A DNA stretch of 57,617 nucleotides, from positions 284,250 to 341,866 of the forward strand of contig CASFBK010000006.1 of NCBI GenBank assembly GCA_949292785.1, read 5' to 3'. Positions 14,568-22,796 of the stretch are shown one piece after another. The notes under the pieces were generated by a model that saw only the letters and a program-made list of their open reading frames with translations, had not been told where the DNA came from and searched no databases. Both the position numbers and the translations under genes were made by a program. The stretch's first letter is position 1, and each line of letters begins with the position of its first letter. Source of the stretch: an uncultured Eubacteriales bacterium. GTDB taxonomy: Bacteria > Bacillota > Clostridia > Lachnospirales > Lachnospiraceae.

Positions 14568-15960
14568 TACTAATATGGATGAGAGATCAAATTTAACATG
14601 GTTTTATCCGAGAATATGTATTTATCAGGATAAAATCGATAATCAGGAGGATTATTTTAGATTTTTAGAAAGTGAAACGGAATCAAGAGAATTATCTATA
14701 TATATACATATACCTTTTTGTGATTCTTTTTGTTCCTATTGTGCTTGCTTTAAAGAGTTATCTGCATTATATAAAGAAGATGAAAAAATGGCATATGTAA
14801 AAGCATTAGTTAAAGAGATGCAGATGTATTCTAATAAACCTTTTTTTAGAAATAAGGAAATAAATTATATTCAGTTTGGTGGTGGAACACCATCTTGTTT
14901 ATCGGTAGATATGTACAAGGTGATTTTTGAAGGGTTACATAGTTGTTTTACGTTATCTGAAAGCTGTCATATATCTTTAGAAGGAAATGTTATGACTTTA
15001 AAAGATATGTTTAAACTTAAAGGGTTAAAAGGTTTGGGGGTAGACAGATTAAGTTTTGGTTTACAAACTTTTAATGAAAGAATACGAAAAGAACTAAATA
15101 TAAAGGCAAAGGTTAGCGAAATATTTGAAGCGACAGAAAATATTCGTGAAGTAGGTTTTGAATCTTTGGCAGTCGATTTAATGTATAATTTGCCGGATGA
15201 AAATTTGGATATATTAAAATATGATTTAGAAATGATTGTAGGAAAGATTAAACCTGATTATATACAGACATACAGATTTAATCAATTTCATAATACAGTT
15301 TTACAAAAGAAAATATCAAATGGTTATTTTTCTAATCCGCCATCTGGAAAAAAAGAATTTGATATGTTCGCGTATATTTTAGAATTTTTGAAAATAAACG
15401 GATATGATAATCATGTATTAATTAATTTGTTTAGTAATAAAAAAAGTCCTATACCTACAGGATTAGAGTATACTATGGGAAATAATAAAAAAAGTGCAAG
15501 TATGACTTTAGGTATAGGCGCAGGTGCAAGTAGTTTTCTAAATAAAAGAAATTATAAGTCTGTTTGCTCAGTTAAGAAGTACATAGAGTTGATTTCTAAT
15601 GATATGTTTCCTGTTGAAGCTGGTAATATAGCTACAGAAGAAGTTCTTGCAAGTAGAACAATGGTGTATTTTCCTAACTTTATGCAAATAAGGAAAAGCG
15701 AGATTCCAAATGATGATAAGTATACAACCATATTGAATGAACTTGTTCAAAAGAAATATATTATTGAGCATAATGATAGATATGAGTTAAGCAGATTAGG
15801 AATAATGTGGGCTGGAGACATTTCAAAGTTGTTTTTTGCTGATGAAGAAATTGAGAAGAATAAAAAGTCCGTATATTACTCTATAAAAAACAATACTAAT
15901 CCATTCAACCAAGACAAAATGAATATGGCTAATAAAAATTATATTAAGAAGGAGAAATAA
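14554..15960 (+). CDS. HemN-like radical SAM enzyme
   Basis: A 468-residue radical SAM protein overlapping the previous gene by 14 bases. YIHIPFCDSFCSYCAC carries the CxxxCxxCxC cluster motif (Cys56, 60, 63, 65) typical of HemN-type enzymes. FGGGTPS and a GVDRLSFGLQTFNE segment complete the core. The C-terminal part resembles the HemN C-terminal domain. HemN-like proteins outside haem synthesis are often class C radical SAM methylases or cyclopropanases in natural-product clusters. That role is favoured here because it sits between a BacA-like enzyme and a carrier protein. A haem role is not excluded by sequence alone. Confidence 0.88.
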   Translation: MQTINTNMDERSNLTWFYPRICIYQDKIDNQEDYFRFLESETESRELSIYIHIPFCDSFCSYCACFKELSALYKEDEKMAYVKALVKEMQMYSNKPFFRNKEINYIQFGGGTPSCLSVDMYKVIFEGLHSCFTLSESCHISLEGNVMTLKDMFKLKGLKGLGVDRLSFGLQTFNERIRKELNIKAKVSEIFEATENIREVGFESLAVDLMYNLPDENLDILKYDLEMIVGKIKPDYIQTYRFNQFHNTVLQKKISNGYFSNPPSGKKEFDMFAYILEFLKINGYDNHVLINLFSNKKSPIPTGLEYTMGNNKKSASMTLGIGAGASSFLNKRNYKSVCSVKKYIELISNDMFPVEAGNIATEEVLASRTMVYFPNFMQIRKSEIPNDDKYTTILNELVQKKYIIEHNDRYELSRLGIMWAGDISKLFFADEEIEKNKKSVYYSIKNNTNPFNQDKMNMANKNYIKKEK

Positions 15961-15965
15961 ATCAA

Positions 15966-16205
15966 ATGATATTAGATGATATTAAAGAGATTATTAACGA
16001 GACATTTAAGATCAATAAGGAAATAATTGAAATGGGAACTCCATTGTATAATGGAGGGTTAAACTTAAATTCAATACAATTGCTGGAGTTGACTGTGTCT
16101 ATAGAAGAATATTATGAAAAAGAGTTTAATCCAGATGATTTGACAGAAGAAAATTTTAGTAACGTAGAGAAGTTGTGTCAGTTGATAGAAGAAAAATTAT
16201 TATAA
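15966..16205 (+). CDS. Acyl/peptidyl carrier protein
   Basis: A 79-residue acidic four-helix carrier protein. Ser36 in GLNLNSIQLLEL is the expected 4'-phosphopantetheine site (the usual motif is LGxDSL; here L-N-S-I). It would be modified by the Sfp-type transferase at 26274, loaded by the stand-alone adenylation enzyme at 20534 and edited or unloaded by the thioesterase at 22114. It is the only carrier protein in the operon. The start is ATG 15966, behind GGAGAAA just upstream. Confidence 0.9.
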   Translation: MILDDIKEIINETFKINKEIIEMGTPLYNGGLNLNSIQLLELTVSIEEYYEKEFNPDDLTEENFSNVEKLCQLIEEKLL

Positions 16206-16226
16206 AAGAGTTACGAAAGGAAAATT

Positions 16227-17651
16227 ATGAATCATAATGTTTTATTAGTGTATCCACCGATAGATCCGGAATATTATATGCAAGGTGCTAATGATAGTCC
16301 ACCTTTAGGACTAGTTGTATTGCAAAATTATGTAAAAAGATATTTAGGTATAAAAGTTGAGATAGATATTATTGATGGTGAATATTATTCAATGTCTGAA
16401 ATTATTCAAATGATTGAAACAAAAAAGTATACTATGATTGGATTGCAATCGATGATGGCATCATATAACAACTCATTAATTTTGTTAGAAATAGCAAAAA
16501 AGAATGGTATGGTTACATTTATGGGAGGGCATCATGCAACTCAGTTATGTGATGCTATACTTAAAAATAGAAACCATATAGTCGATTATGTCATTGAGGG
16601 AGATGGGGAAGAGGCATTTGCAGGATTGGTACAATGCAAAGAAATCGAAAGTATCCCTAATTTGGCGTATTTTGAAAATGGTGTTGTAAAACACAACATG
16701 CAAAAAAATGTGCCACTAGAATATGGAATCGTTGACTATATTGAACCTAAAGTTTTTGAACAGTACATGCGAGATATAGGACGTGATTTGGAAAGAACGG
16801 AAAAGTTAATCAGTTTTCGCGCATATAGTCATAAGGGATGTAGCAATAGGACAAATTCACAGTATTGCTTCTTTTGTGGTAGAGCTGATCGAGGAGTAAG
16901 ATTTAAAAAACCTTCAGATTATGTAAGGGAGCTAAAATATTTAAGTGGTTTACCTAATGTAAAGTATATTTTTGAAATAGGTGATGATTTTTTACAAGAT
17001 GAAGAATGGTTAAATCAAGTGGTGGAACTTCTTCGAAAAGACCCATTACCTGAACATGTACATTTAAAGATATTTGCAAGAGCGAATAGAATAACGGAGA
17101 GTATTATTCCTATTTTGAAGGAACTTAATGTGGATGAGGTGGCTATTGGTTTCGAATCAGGAAGTCAAAAGATTTTAGATAACATAAATAAACGTGCAAC
17201 ACCTCAAGACAATATTGAAGCAGCAAAGTTATTGTTTTCCAATGGTATTGATACAATTGCTAGTTTTGTGTTGGGATTACCGGGAGAAGACGAAGATACT
17301 TTACAAGAAACGTATGATGCTGCATTAGCAGTTAAAGAGTTAGCATGGAAGTATTTGCACAAAAATCCGCAGGAAATAATTGCCAATATAATTGAGATTA
17401 ATCCAGGCGCACCAGCATTTAGAAAACTTGCTAAATATATGCCAGAAAAATACTCAGGAAAAGATAAATTAGATCTTTATGAGACTCAAAATGACTATTT
17501 TAAGATGGAATTTAAGTTGAAGAATGATGATGAAGTTGAAAAATTCAGAAAAAAACTTGTTAAATGGGGGAATAAAATTAATTGTTTAGGCAATTATACA
17601 TATCCTGCTGGGTTTAAAAGTGAAGAGGTTTTACAAGACGATGAACAATAA
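16227..17651 (+). CDS. Cobalamin-binding (B12) radical SAM enzyme
   Basis: A 474-residue class B radical SAM protein. Residues 1-150 form the B12-binding Rossmann domain (LLVYPPIDP, PPLGLVVLQNYV, IGLQSM, MGGHHATQL). The radical SAM core follows with FFCGRA. The cluster cysteines appear to be Cys205, Cys214 and Cys217, a CX8CX2C spacing instead of the standard CX3CX2C. Later motifs are FEIGDDFL, KIFARANRI and AIGFESGSQ. These enzymes methylate unactivated carbons or phosphinates, or contract rings. It lies directly after the carrier protein, so a carrier-bound substrate is plausible. The 3' end overlaps the next gene. Confidence 0.9.
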   Translation: MNHNVLLVYPPIDPEYYMQGANDSPPLGLVVLQNYVKRYLGIKVEIDIIDGEYYSMSEIIQMIETKKYTMIGLQSMMASYNNSLILLEIAKKNGMVTFMGGHHATQLCDAILKNRNHIVDYVIEGDGEEAFAGLVQCKEIESIPNLAYFENGVVKHNMQKNVPLEYGIVDYIEPKVFEQYMRDIGRDLERTEKLISFRAYSHKGCSNRTNSQYCFFCGRADRGVRFKKPSDYVRELKYLSGLPNVKYIFEIGDDFLQDEEWLNQVVELLRKDPLPEHVHLKIFARANRITESIIPILKELNVDEVAIGFESGSQKILDNINKRATPQDNIEAAKLLFSNGIDTIASFVLGLPGEDEDTLQETYDAALAVKELAWKYLHKNPQEIIANIIEINPGAPAFRKLAKYMPEKYSGKDKLDLYETQNDYFKMEFKLKNDDEVEKFRKKLVKWGNKINCLGNYTYPAGFKSEEVLQDDEQ

Positions 17652-18291
17652 AAATATCAAAATTGATATATCAAAGGTGTCTGATATATTAAGAGATAAT
17701 ACTTTTAGGGAAATACGTATTTTTGCGTTAGGACCAGAGGGTACAAATATATCTCAAGCTGCCTATAAATGGGCAGAAGAAGAAAGAATTTTAAATAAAT
17801 CAAATATAATATTATGCGATACACCAGAACAAGAGATTGAATGGGCGATGCAGGTGAAAGAAAAAGGGGTATTACCTATATTTGCATTATGTGCGGTATA
17901 TTATGACTTGTGTAAAGTGTTTTTTAGGCATTTGGAAAATTATACATTTTTGCATCATTATTATATGCAATTAGATAATATGCAGTTGGCATCTCAAAAG
18001 TATACTCAAGAAACTCTTAAAAAGAATGCTACGGTAGCAGCTCATTTTTCACCATCTATATTATTAGAGGAAACAGAATATATTTTGAAAAAGGCTAATT
18101 CTAATTCTGCGGCGGCTAAAATGTGTGCATTAGGTGAAGTGGACGCGTGTATAACTACTGAAAGTGCATGTAAATTATATGGCTTAGAAACAATAGAAGA
18201 ATATGGAGCTCCAAATATGCTATTTACATTTGGAACAACAGACTATGGTGTGGAGCAAATATATGAAGTAATTAACAAAAGAAAAAAATAA
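17641..18291 (+). CDS. BacA/prephenate dehydratase-like homologue 2 (divergent)
   Basis: A 216-residue protein. ATG 17641 is chosen; a GTG at 17620 would add seven residues. It overlaps the B12-radical SAM gene by 11 bases. Conserved with homologue 1: FALGPEGTNISQAA, CDTPEQEIE, AAHFSPSIL, NSNSAAAKMCALGEVDACIT. It is more divergent in the middle, and its C-terminal strand (GAPNMLFTFG) differs from the usual IPMSW or VPMGW. It may be a paralogue with another substrate, or a non-catalytic partner of the first copy. It is the second prephenate-type enzyme of the operon. Confidence 0.72.
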   Translation: MNNKNIKIDISKVSDILRDNTFREIRIFALGPEGTNISQAAYKWAEEERILNKSNIILCDTPEQEIEWAMQVKEKGVLPIFALCAVYYDLCKVFFRHLENYTFLHHYYMQLDNMQLASQKYTQETLKKNATVAAHFSPSILLEETEYILKKANSNSAAAKMCALGEVDACITTESACKLYGLETIEEYGAPNMLFTFGTTDYGVEQIYEVINKRKK

Positions 18292-18330
18292 CAAGGTTAA
18301 TGTATTTTGTAATATTGAGAAAGAGGAGAA

Positions 18331-19131
18331 ATGATGAGTAATAAATACATTCCAACAATTGAAGATATTACTGCTGTAAGTGGTATAGATACATTGCCAC
18401 CTGGTAAACTTGATATAACAAGAAGGATGGCACAGTTATCAGATATAAAAAAAGGAAAAAAAGTGTTAGTGACATGTAGTCATAGAGGATACCAGTCTGT
18501 CATTTATGCAAAAGAATGTGGAGCAGAGGTATGTGGTCTTGATATTGATGAGAGGATGATTGAGTTTGCAAGAGAAAATTCTGAAAAAGAAAAGATTTCT
18601 ATTGATTTTGTAATAGGAGATGCACAAGAGATTCCTTTTGGTAGTGAACAGTTCGATATTGTGACAAATGAAGGAGCAGTCGGTATACCAGAAAATCCTC
18701 AAAAAGTATTATCAGAAATGGTACGTGTTTTAAAAAGGGATGGAATACTTATTTTTAGAGAGTCTATTTTTGCTGACAATCTGAGTGTCGAGGAAAAGGA
18801 TGAACTTCGGTTGCGTTATGGTAACAATATTGAGGATATAAAAGGATGGAAGGAACGTGTAGATAAGGCAGGGGCGGAAGTTATTTTTACTGAAACGGAG
18901 CCATGGTCAGAACCATCCAATTTCTGGAATGTACGCCATGATAGAGAAGTTCAGGACTATCATGATTTGTATACAATGACAGAAAAGTTGAGATTATCAA
19001 AAATATTGTTGAAAAAGTATGGTAAAGATGGAATAACAATGGCTGCAGAAAATGAGAGTATATTTTATGATGCAGTAAAAAATAAAAAAATAGGTTATGG
19101 AATTTTTTTGTGTAAGAAAATTAATTTGTAA
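18331..19131 (+). CDS. Class I SAM-dependent methyltransferase
   Basis: A 266-residue Rossmann methyltransferase (UbiE/Methyltransf_11 type). Visible motifs: KVLVTCSHRGYQSV, a variant of motif I that lacks the usual GxGxG, then GLDIDERMIEFA (acidic residue for the SAM ribose), VIGDAQEIPFG, FDIVTNEGAVG and VLKRDGILIFRES. The N-terminal 40 residues are extra. The altered motif I is worth noting but the fold markers are clear. It starts at ATG 18331 behind GAGGAG. With two radical SAM enzymes it makes the operon a heavy SAM consumer, which fits the metK copy downstream. Confidence 0.82.
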   Translation: MMSNKYIPTIEDITAVSGIDTLPPGKLDITRRMAQLSDIKKGKKVLVTCSHRGYQSVIYAKECGAEVCGLDIDERMIEFARENSEKEKISIDFVIGDAQEIPFGSEQFDIVTNEGAVGIPENPQKVLSEMVRVLKRDGILIFRESIFADNLSVEEKDELRLRYGNNIEDIKGWKERVDKAGAEVIFTETEPWSEPSNFWNVRHDREVQDYHDLYTMTEKLRLSKILLKKYGKDGITMAAENESIFYDAVKNKKIGYGIFLCKKINL

Positions 19132-19161
19132 AAAATTGAGATTATTTAGGAAGTGATAGAT

Positions 19162-20544
19162 ATGGAAGAAATAGTAGTTTTTACAGTCACTATGTATTCG
19201 AAGGATGGTAAATCAATATTTGATAATCTTTGTGAGTTAAATAAGGAAACATTTATACAATTTGTTCCTTCGGAAGATAGTGTTTGCAAGACTATACATA
19301 GTTTAAAAAGCAGAGGAATGTTTATAGAAGCTTCGTCAGAGGTGGGTATTACTTGTTCTTGCAGTAAGGTTCATTTTGAGAATACATTTGCAACAAAGGT
19401 AACTAAATCAAAAGTAAAAGGCATACAAGAAGGTGAATACTTTACATATGAAATAGAGGATGAAATAGATATTCCTACTTGGTTAGAATGTGTTGAAAAG
19501 ATAACAATGCCTAGACAAATGTTTGTATTAGATGAAAGATTTCAACCACAATTACCATATTTTCATTATACACTTCCAAAAGGAATACAACAAGTTGCCA
19601 AAAAAGAATTACTTGATAAATGTATGTTTGATAGGAAAGAATGTAAAGTTGGAATTATTGATACAGGTTTATATCAGCATGATTATTTTAAAAAAAATAG
19701 TTATGAATTTTCAGTGGATTCGGCGGTTTCTTTTTTTGATTGTAACAAGGATGAAAAAGGACATGGTACAGGGATGTCAGCGGTACTATTAGCCTTGTTA
19801 GATAAATCTAAAATTACCATGATTAAGGCATCTAACTTAAATTGGAGTTATCCGGTTGCTGCATTGCAGCAGGCATCGAAATATAATTTTGATGTTCTGA
19901 ATTGTAGTTGGGGAATTATAGGATTCGAACCACAAGCCTACTTGGAAATTGCAAATTTGATAAATAAAGGAACAATAGTAGTGTTCTCATGTGGAAATGG
20001 TGCTACAGATAGAAAGAAGTCATTTTTGCAAACAATAGCATATCCTGATGTCATTAGTGTAGGCGGCTGCATGGTGCATATGGATGGTACGATTGAAGTA
20101 TCGGATATTTCTAGCAGTTATGATTCTGATTTGTTTGAAAATAGACATGCACCGGATTTGTGTGGTATTTGTGGAAAGATGCCTTATGCTCAGATTATTT
20201 TAATGCCAATACAACCAGCAGCATTGTTTGATTTTGAAAATGGAAAACGAGATGGAACTGCCCAAGATGATGGGTGGTTTGTTTCAAGCGGAACATCTGC
20301 GGCAGCAGCATATGTATCAGGCATAGTTGCAAATATTCTTGAAGCAAGTTTGATTCAAAAAGAAGACGTATCAGAGTTTTTAATCAATTCATGCAAAAAA
20401 GTGAGTGAAGGTAAAAATTTCATGGGAGAAGTAGCGTCAGGGAGAGCGTATGATTTAGCTACAGGTAGTGGTTTTCTGGATTTTGAAAGTGTCTTGAGTA
20501 ATTTGGATTACTCTAAAACGAAAGGTGATATAAATGAAGTATAA
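19162..20544 (+). CDS. Intracellular-type subtilase (S8 serine peptidase)
   Basis: A 460-residue protein. ATG 19162 is preferred over GTG 19153, which overlaps the ribosome binding site. Residues 1-160 form a novel N-terminal domain without a signal peptide. The S8 core follows with an intact triad: Asp167 (VGIIDTG), His201 (GHGTGM) and Ser379 (SSGTSAAAAYVSG). The oxyanion region is FSCGNGA. No peptide precursor gene was found nearby. In NRPS-like or RiPP clusters such proteases cleave leader or prodrug residues. Cytoplasmic location is inferred from the lack of a signal sequence. It overlaps the adenylation gene by 11 bases. Confidence 0.87.
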   Translation: MEEIVVFTVTMYSKDGKSIFDNLCELNKETFIQFVPSEDSVCKTIHSLKSRGMFIEASSEVGITCSCSKVHFENTFATKVTKSKVKGIQEGEYFTYEIEDEIDIPTWLECVEKITMPRQMFVLDERFQPQLPYFHYTLPKGIQQVAKKELLDKCMFDRKECKVGIIDTGLYQHDYFKKNSYEFSVDSAVSFFDCNKDEKGHGTGMSAVLLALLDKSKITMIKASNLNWSYPVAALQQASKYNFDVLNCSWGIIGFEPQAYLEIANLINKGTIVVFSCGNGATDRKKSFLQTIAYPDVISVGGCMVHMDGTIEVSDISSSYDSDLFENRHAPDLCGICGKMPYAQIILMPIQPAALFDFENGKRDGTAQDDGWFVSSGTSAAAAYVSGIVANILEASLIQKEDVSEFLINSCKKVSEGKNFMGEVASGRAYDLATGSGFLDFESVLSNLDYSKTKGDINEV

Positions 20545-22117
20545 TTATTTAGATAGTACAATTAAAGATAAAATGGCATTAGATAAAGTAGCGGTTATCT
20601 GTAATGAAAAGAAAATTACATATCGAGAGTTAAATATGTATAGTATGAAGATGAGCAAAATAGTAGATGCAATGATAAAGAAAACAAATGATACAGTAAT
20701 TATTTTATTAAACAAATCAATTGAGGCAGTAATTGCTATTTATGGAGCTATTTTTTCGGAATGCGCGTACATTCCACTTGATTATAATTTACCAGAGGAA
20801 CGTTTGTTATATATTATTGAAAATTCAGGTGCATCAGTAGTGATTACAGATAGTAATGCTGTCGATAGGATAAAGAAAGATATAAATATCATTTGCATAG
20901 ACGAATATAATAAATCAGCGAAAAAATGCGAGGCAGACGTCCATTGGGATGGAATATATAAAGAATACGATGACAATGTCTTCTTTGGTTCGCATCGAAA
21001 TCGCTTAGATGATGTGGCGTATATTATATATACATCTGGATCAACAGGGGTGCCTAAAGGCGTTATGATTCCTCAAAAAAGTATTATGACTTTTGTGAGG
21101 GATATGGAAAAAAATATGCATTATTGTGAAGATACAGTCTACTTAAATGTATCACCGTTATATTTTGATGCAAGCGTACTAGATTTGTTTTGTATATTAA
21201 ATATGGGAGGTACGTTAGTATTACTGAATAATTTCTTGTTTCCTAATGATATATTAAAAGTTATGGAGAAATATAGAGTTACCGATACGCTATTAGTATC
21301 TTCTATATTAAAACTGTTAGCTAGTAAATTGGCAAAAATCGAAAAATACGATTTGAGTTCTTTAAAAACAATTTGGTATGGGGGAGAAGGGTGCCCAATT
21401 GATGTATTGCGAGAGATAAAGAGAAAATTACCTAATATTAGTTTTATTCATGGATACGGTCCGACAGAGTCTACACATACAGCATTATGGTACAAATTTG
21501 ATGAAATTCCCTGTGAAATAGTAGGGTATATGCCTATAGGGAAAGTACTGCCTTCAGTATATGCTTATGTTTTGGATGAAAATGGTAAGCAAGTTTTGCC
21601 TGGTAATAAGGGAGAATTATATATTGGTGGCGAGCAATTAATGATAGGTTATTGTAATGATGATGCTAAAACGAGAGAATATTTAATTGATGATCCGTTT
21701 GTTTTAAATAAAATAATATACAGAACAGGAGATATAGTTTCTGTAGATGATAATGGATTGTATTGGTATCATGGAAGAAATGATGATATGGTAAAGTGTG
21801 GAGGTAATCTTGTCTATTTGTCAGAGATAGAGCATTGTCTGTTAGAGCATTCATTGATAAAGGATGCGATAGCAATGGCAGTGGCAGATAATCTTTACAA
21901 CAATAAAATTGTAGTTGCTATAGTTTTGCATTTAGATAATAAACAAGATAATTTAGAGCAGACATTAAGACAATATATAGCACAAAGGTTACCATCATAC
22001 ATGATACCAAGTATATTTATGTTTTTCGATGAAAATGACATACCTCGTACTCAAACGGGAAAAGCTGATAAGAAAAAACTCAGTTTAATAATTAATGGTG
22101 AAGGTGTAATAAAGTGA
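20534..22117 (+). CDS. Stand-alone NRPS-type adenylation enzyme
   Basis: A 527-residue AMP-forming enzyme of the NRPS A-domain class. Core motifs in order: YIIYTSGSTGVPKGVM (A3), FDASV (A4), HGYGPTEST (A5), GELYIGGEQLMIGY (A6), YRTGDIV (A7), a GRNDDMVKCGG segment (A8), and TQTGKADKK (A10) with the catalytic Lys. The Asp in FDAS is the residue that normally contacts the alpha-amino group, so an alpha-amino acid is the expected substrate. There is no condensation, carrier or thioesterase domain in the chain. It would load the carrier protein at 15966. The full specificity code was not derived. Confidence 0.92.
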   Translation: MKYNYLDSTIKDKMALDKVAVICNEKKITYRELNMYSMKMSKIVDAMIKKTNDTVIILLNKSIEAVIAIYGAIFSECAYIPLDYNLPEERLLYIIENSGASVVITDSNAVDRIKKDINIICIDEYNKSAKKCEADVHWDGIYKEYDDNVFFGSHRNRLDDVAYIIYTSGSTGVPKGVMIPQKSIMTFVRDMEKNMHYCEDTVYLNVSPLYFDASVLDLFCILNMGGTLVLLNNFLFPNDILKVMEKYRVTDTLLVSSILKLLASKLAKIEKYDLSSLKTIWYGGEGCPIDVLREIKRKLPNISFIHGYGPTESTHTALWYKFDEIPCEIVGYMPIGKVLPSVYAYVLDENGKQVLPGNKGELYIGGEQLMIGYCNDDAKTREYLIDDPFVLNKIIYRTGDIVSVDDNGLYWYHGRNDDMVKCGGNLVYLSEIEHCLLEHSLIKDAIAMAVADNLYNNKIVVAIVLHLDNKQDNLEQTLRQYIAQRLPSYMIPSIFMFFDENDIPRTQTGKADKKKLSLIINGEGVIK

Positions 22118-22779
22118 AACTAGTTTATTTTCATTGTGCAGGAAGTTTTGTTAATGATTCTTTGTGCAATGAACTAACTGTTATTATGGGAGAAGATAAT
22201 ATCATAAAAATATTGGATTATGGGAATATGTCCGATGAATGGAATGGTCTAATATGTGGTATAATACAAAAGATGAAAGATACGATTAAAAATGAACCTT
22301 ATATACTGATTGGATGCAGTATGGGAGCTGTTGTTGCATATGAGGTATGCAGGACAATTCAGCAAAGAAAGTGCTTACATATGCCACTACAAATTGTTGT
22401 GATATCTTCAACTCCGCCTAACAAAATGAAGGTTAATATTGAAAAAGTGACCACATATTGTATGAGAGAGATTGATAAGTTATATCGCAGTATAAATTTG
22501 CGAATGCTAAATATCTTGAAGAAAAAATTAAGAAAAGACTTGGAGTTGCTTAATAAATATAGTTATAATCAAAGTGATTGTGAAGTATGTGTTGATTCGC
22601 ATATTATATATTCTTATGAGGATGAACTTGTTTCTGAGATTGGTTCATGGAATGCTTTATTAAAGAAATGCGAATTTACAGAGTTAGAGGGCGGACATTT
22701 TTTGATGTATACTAATTTGGCGACAATTATTGAGTTGATAAAAAATGATATAGAAAAATACAGAAATAGAAAAAACTAA
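22114..22779 (+). CDS. Type II thioesterase (GrsT/SrfD-like)
   Basis: A 221-residue alpha/beta hydrolase starting at GTG 22114 with a GTGA overlap of the adenylation gene. LVYFHCAGS is the N-terminal oxyanion strand. Ser69 in GCSMGAVVA is the nucleophile, an acidic residue lies in YEDE, and the His lies in GGHFLM. Type II thioesterases free blocked or misloaded carrier proteins, and some release the product. The overlap with the adenylation gene shows that the two work on the same carrier. A few extra Cys residues are present and unexplained. Confidence 0.88.
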   Translation: MKLVYFHCAGSFVNDSLCNELTVIMGEDNIIKILDYGNMSDEWNGLICGIIQKMKDTIKNEPYILIGCSMGAVVAYEVCRTIQQRKCLHMPLQIVVISSTPPNKMKVNIEKVTTYCMREIDKLYRSINLRMLNILKKKLRKDLELLNKYSYNQSDCEVCVDSHIIYSYEDELVSEIGSWNALLKKCEFTELEGGHFLMYTNLATIIELIKNDIEKYRNRKN

Positions 22780-22796
22780 GAAAGAGGTGTTTATTA

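Noticed and set aside
14554-15960. Oxygen-independent coproporphyrinogen oxidase for haem synthesis.
   Set aside because: The HemN motif is present, but no haem genes are nearby and the operon context favours a tailoring role.
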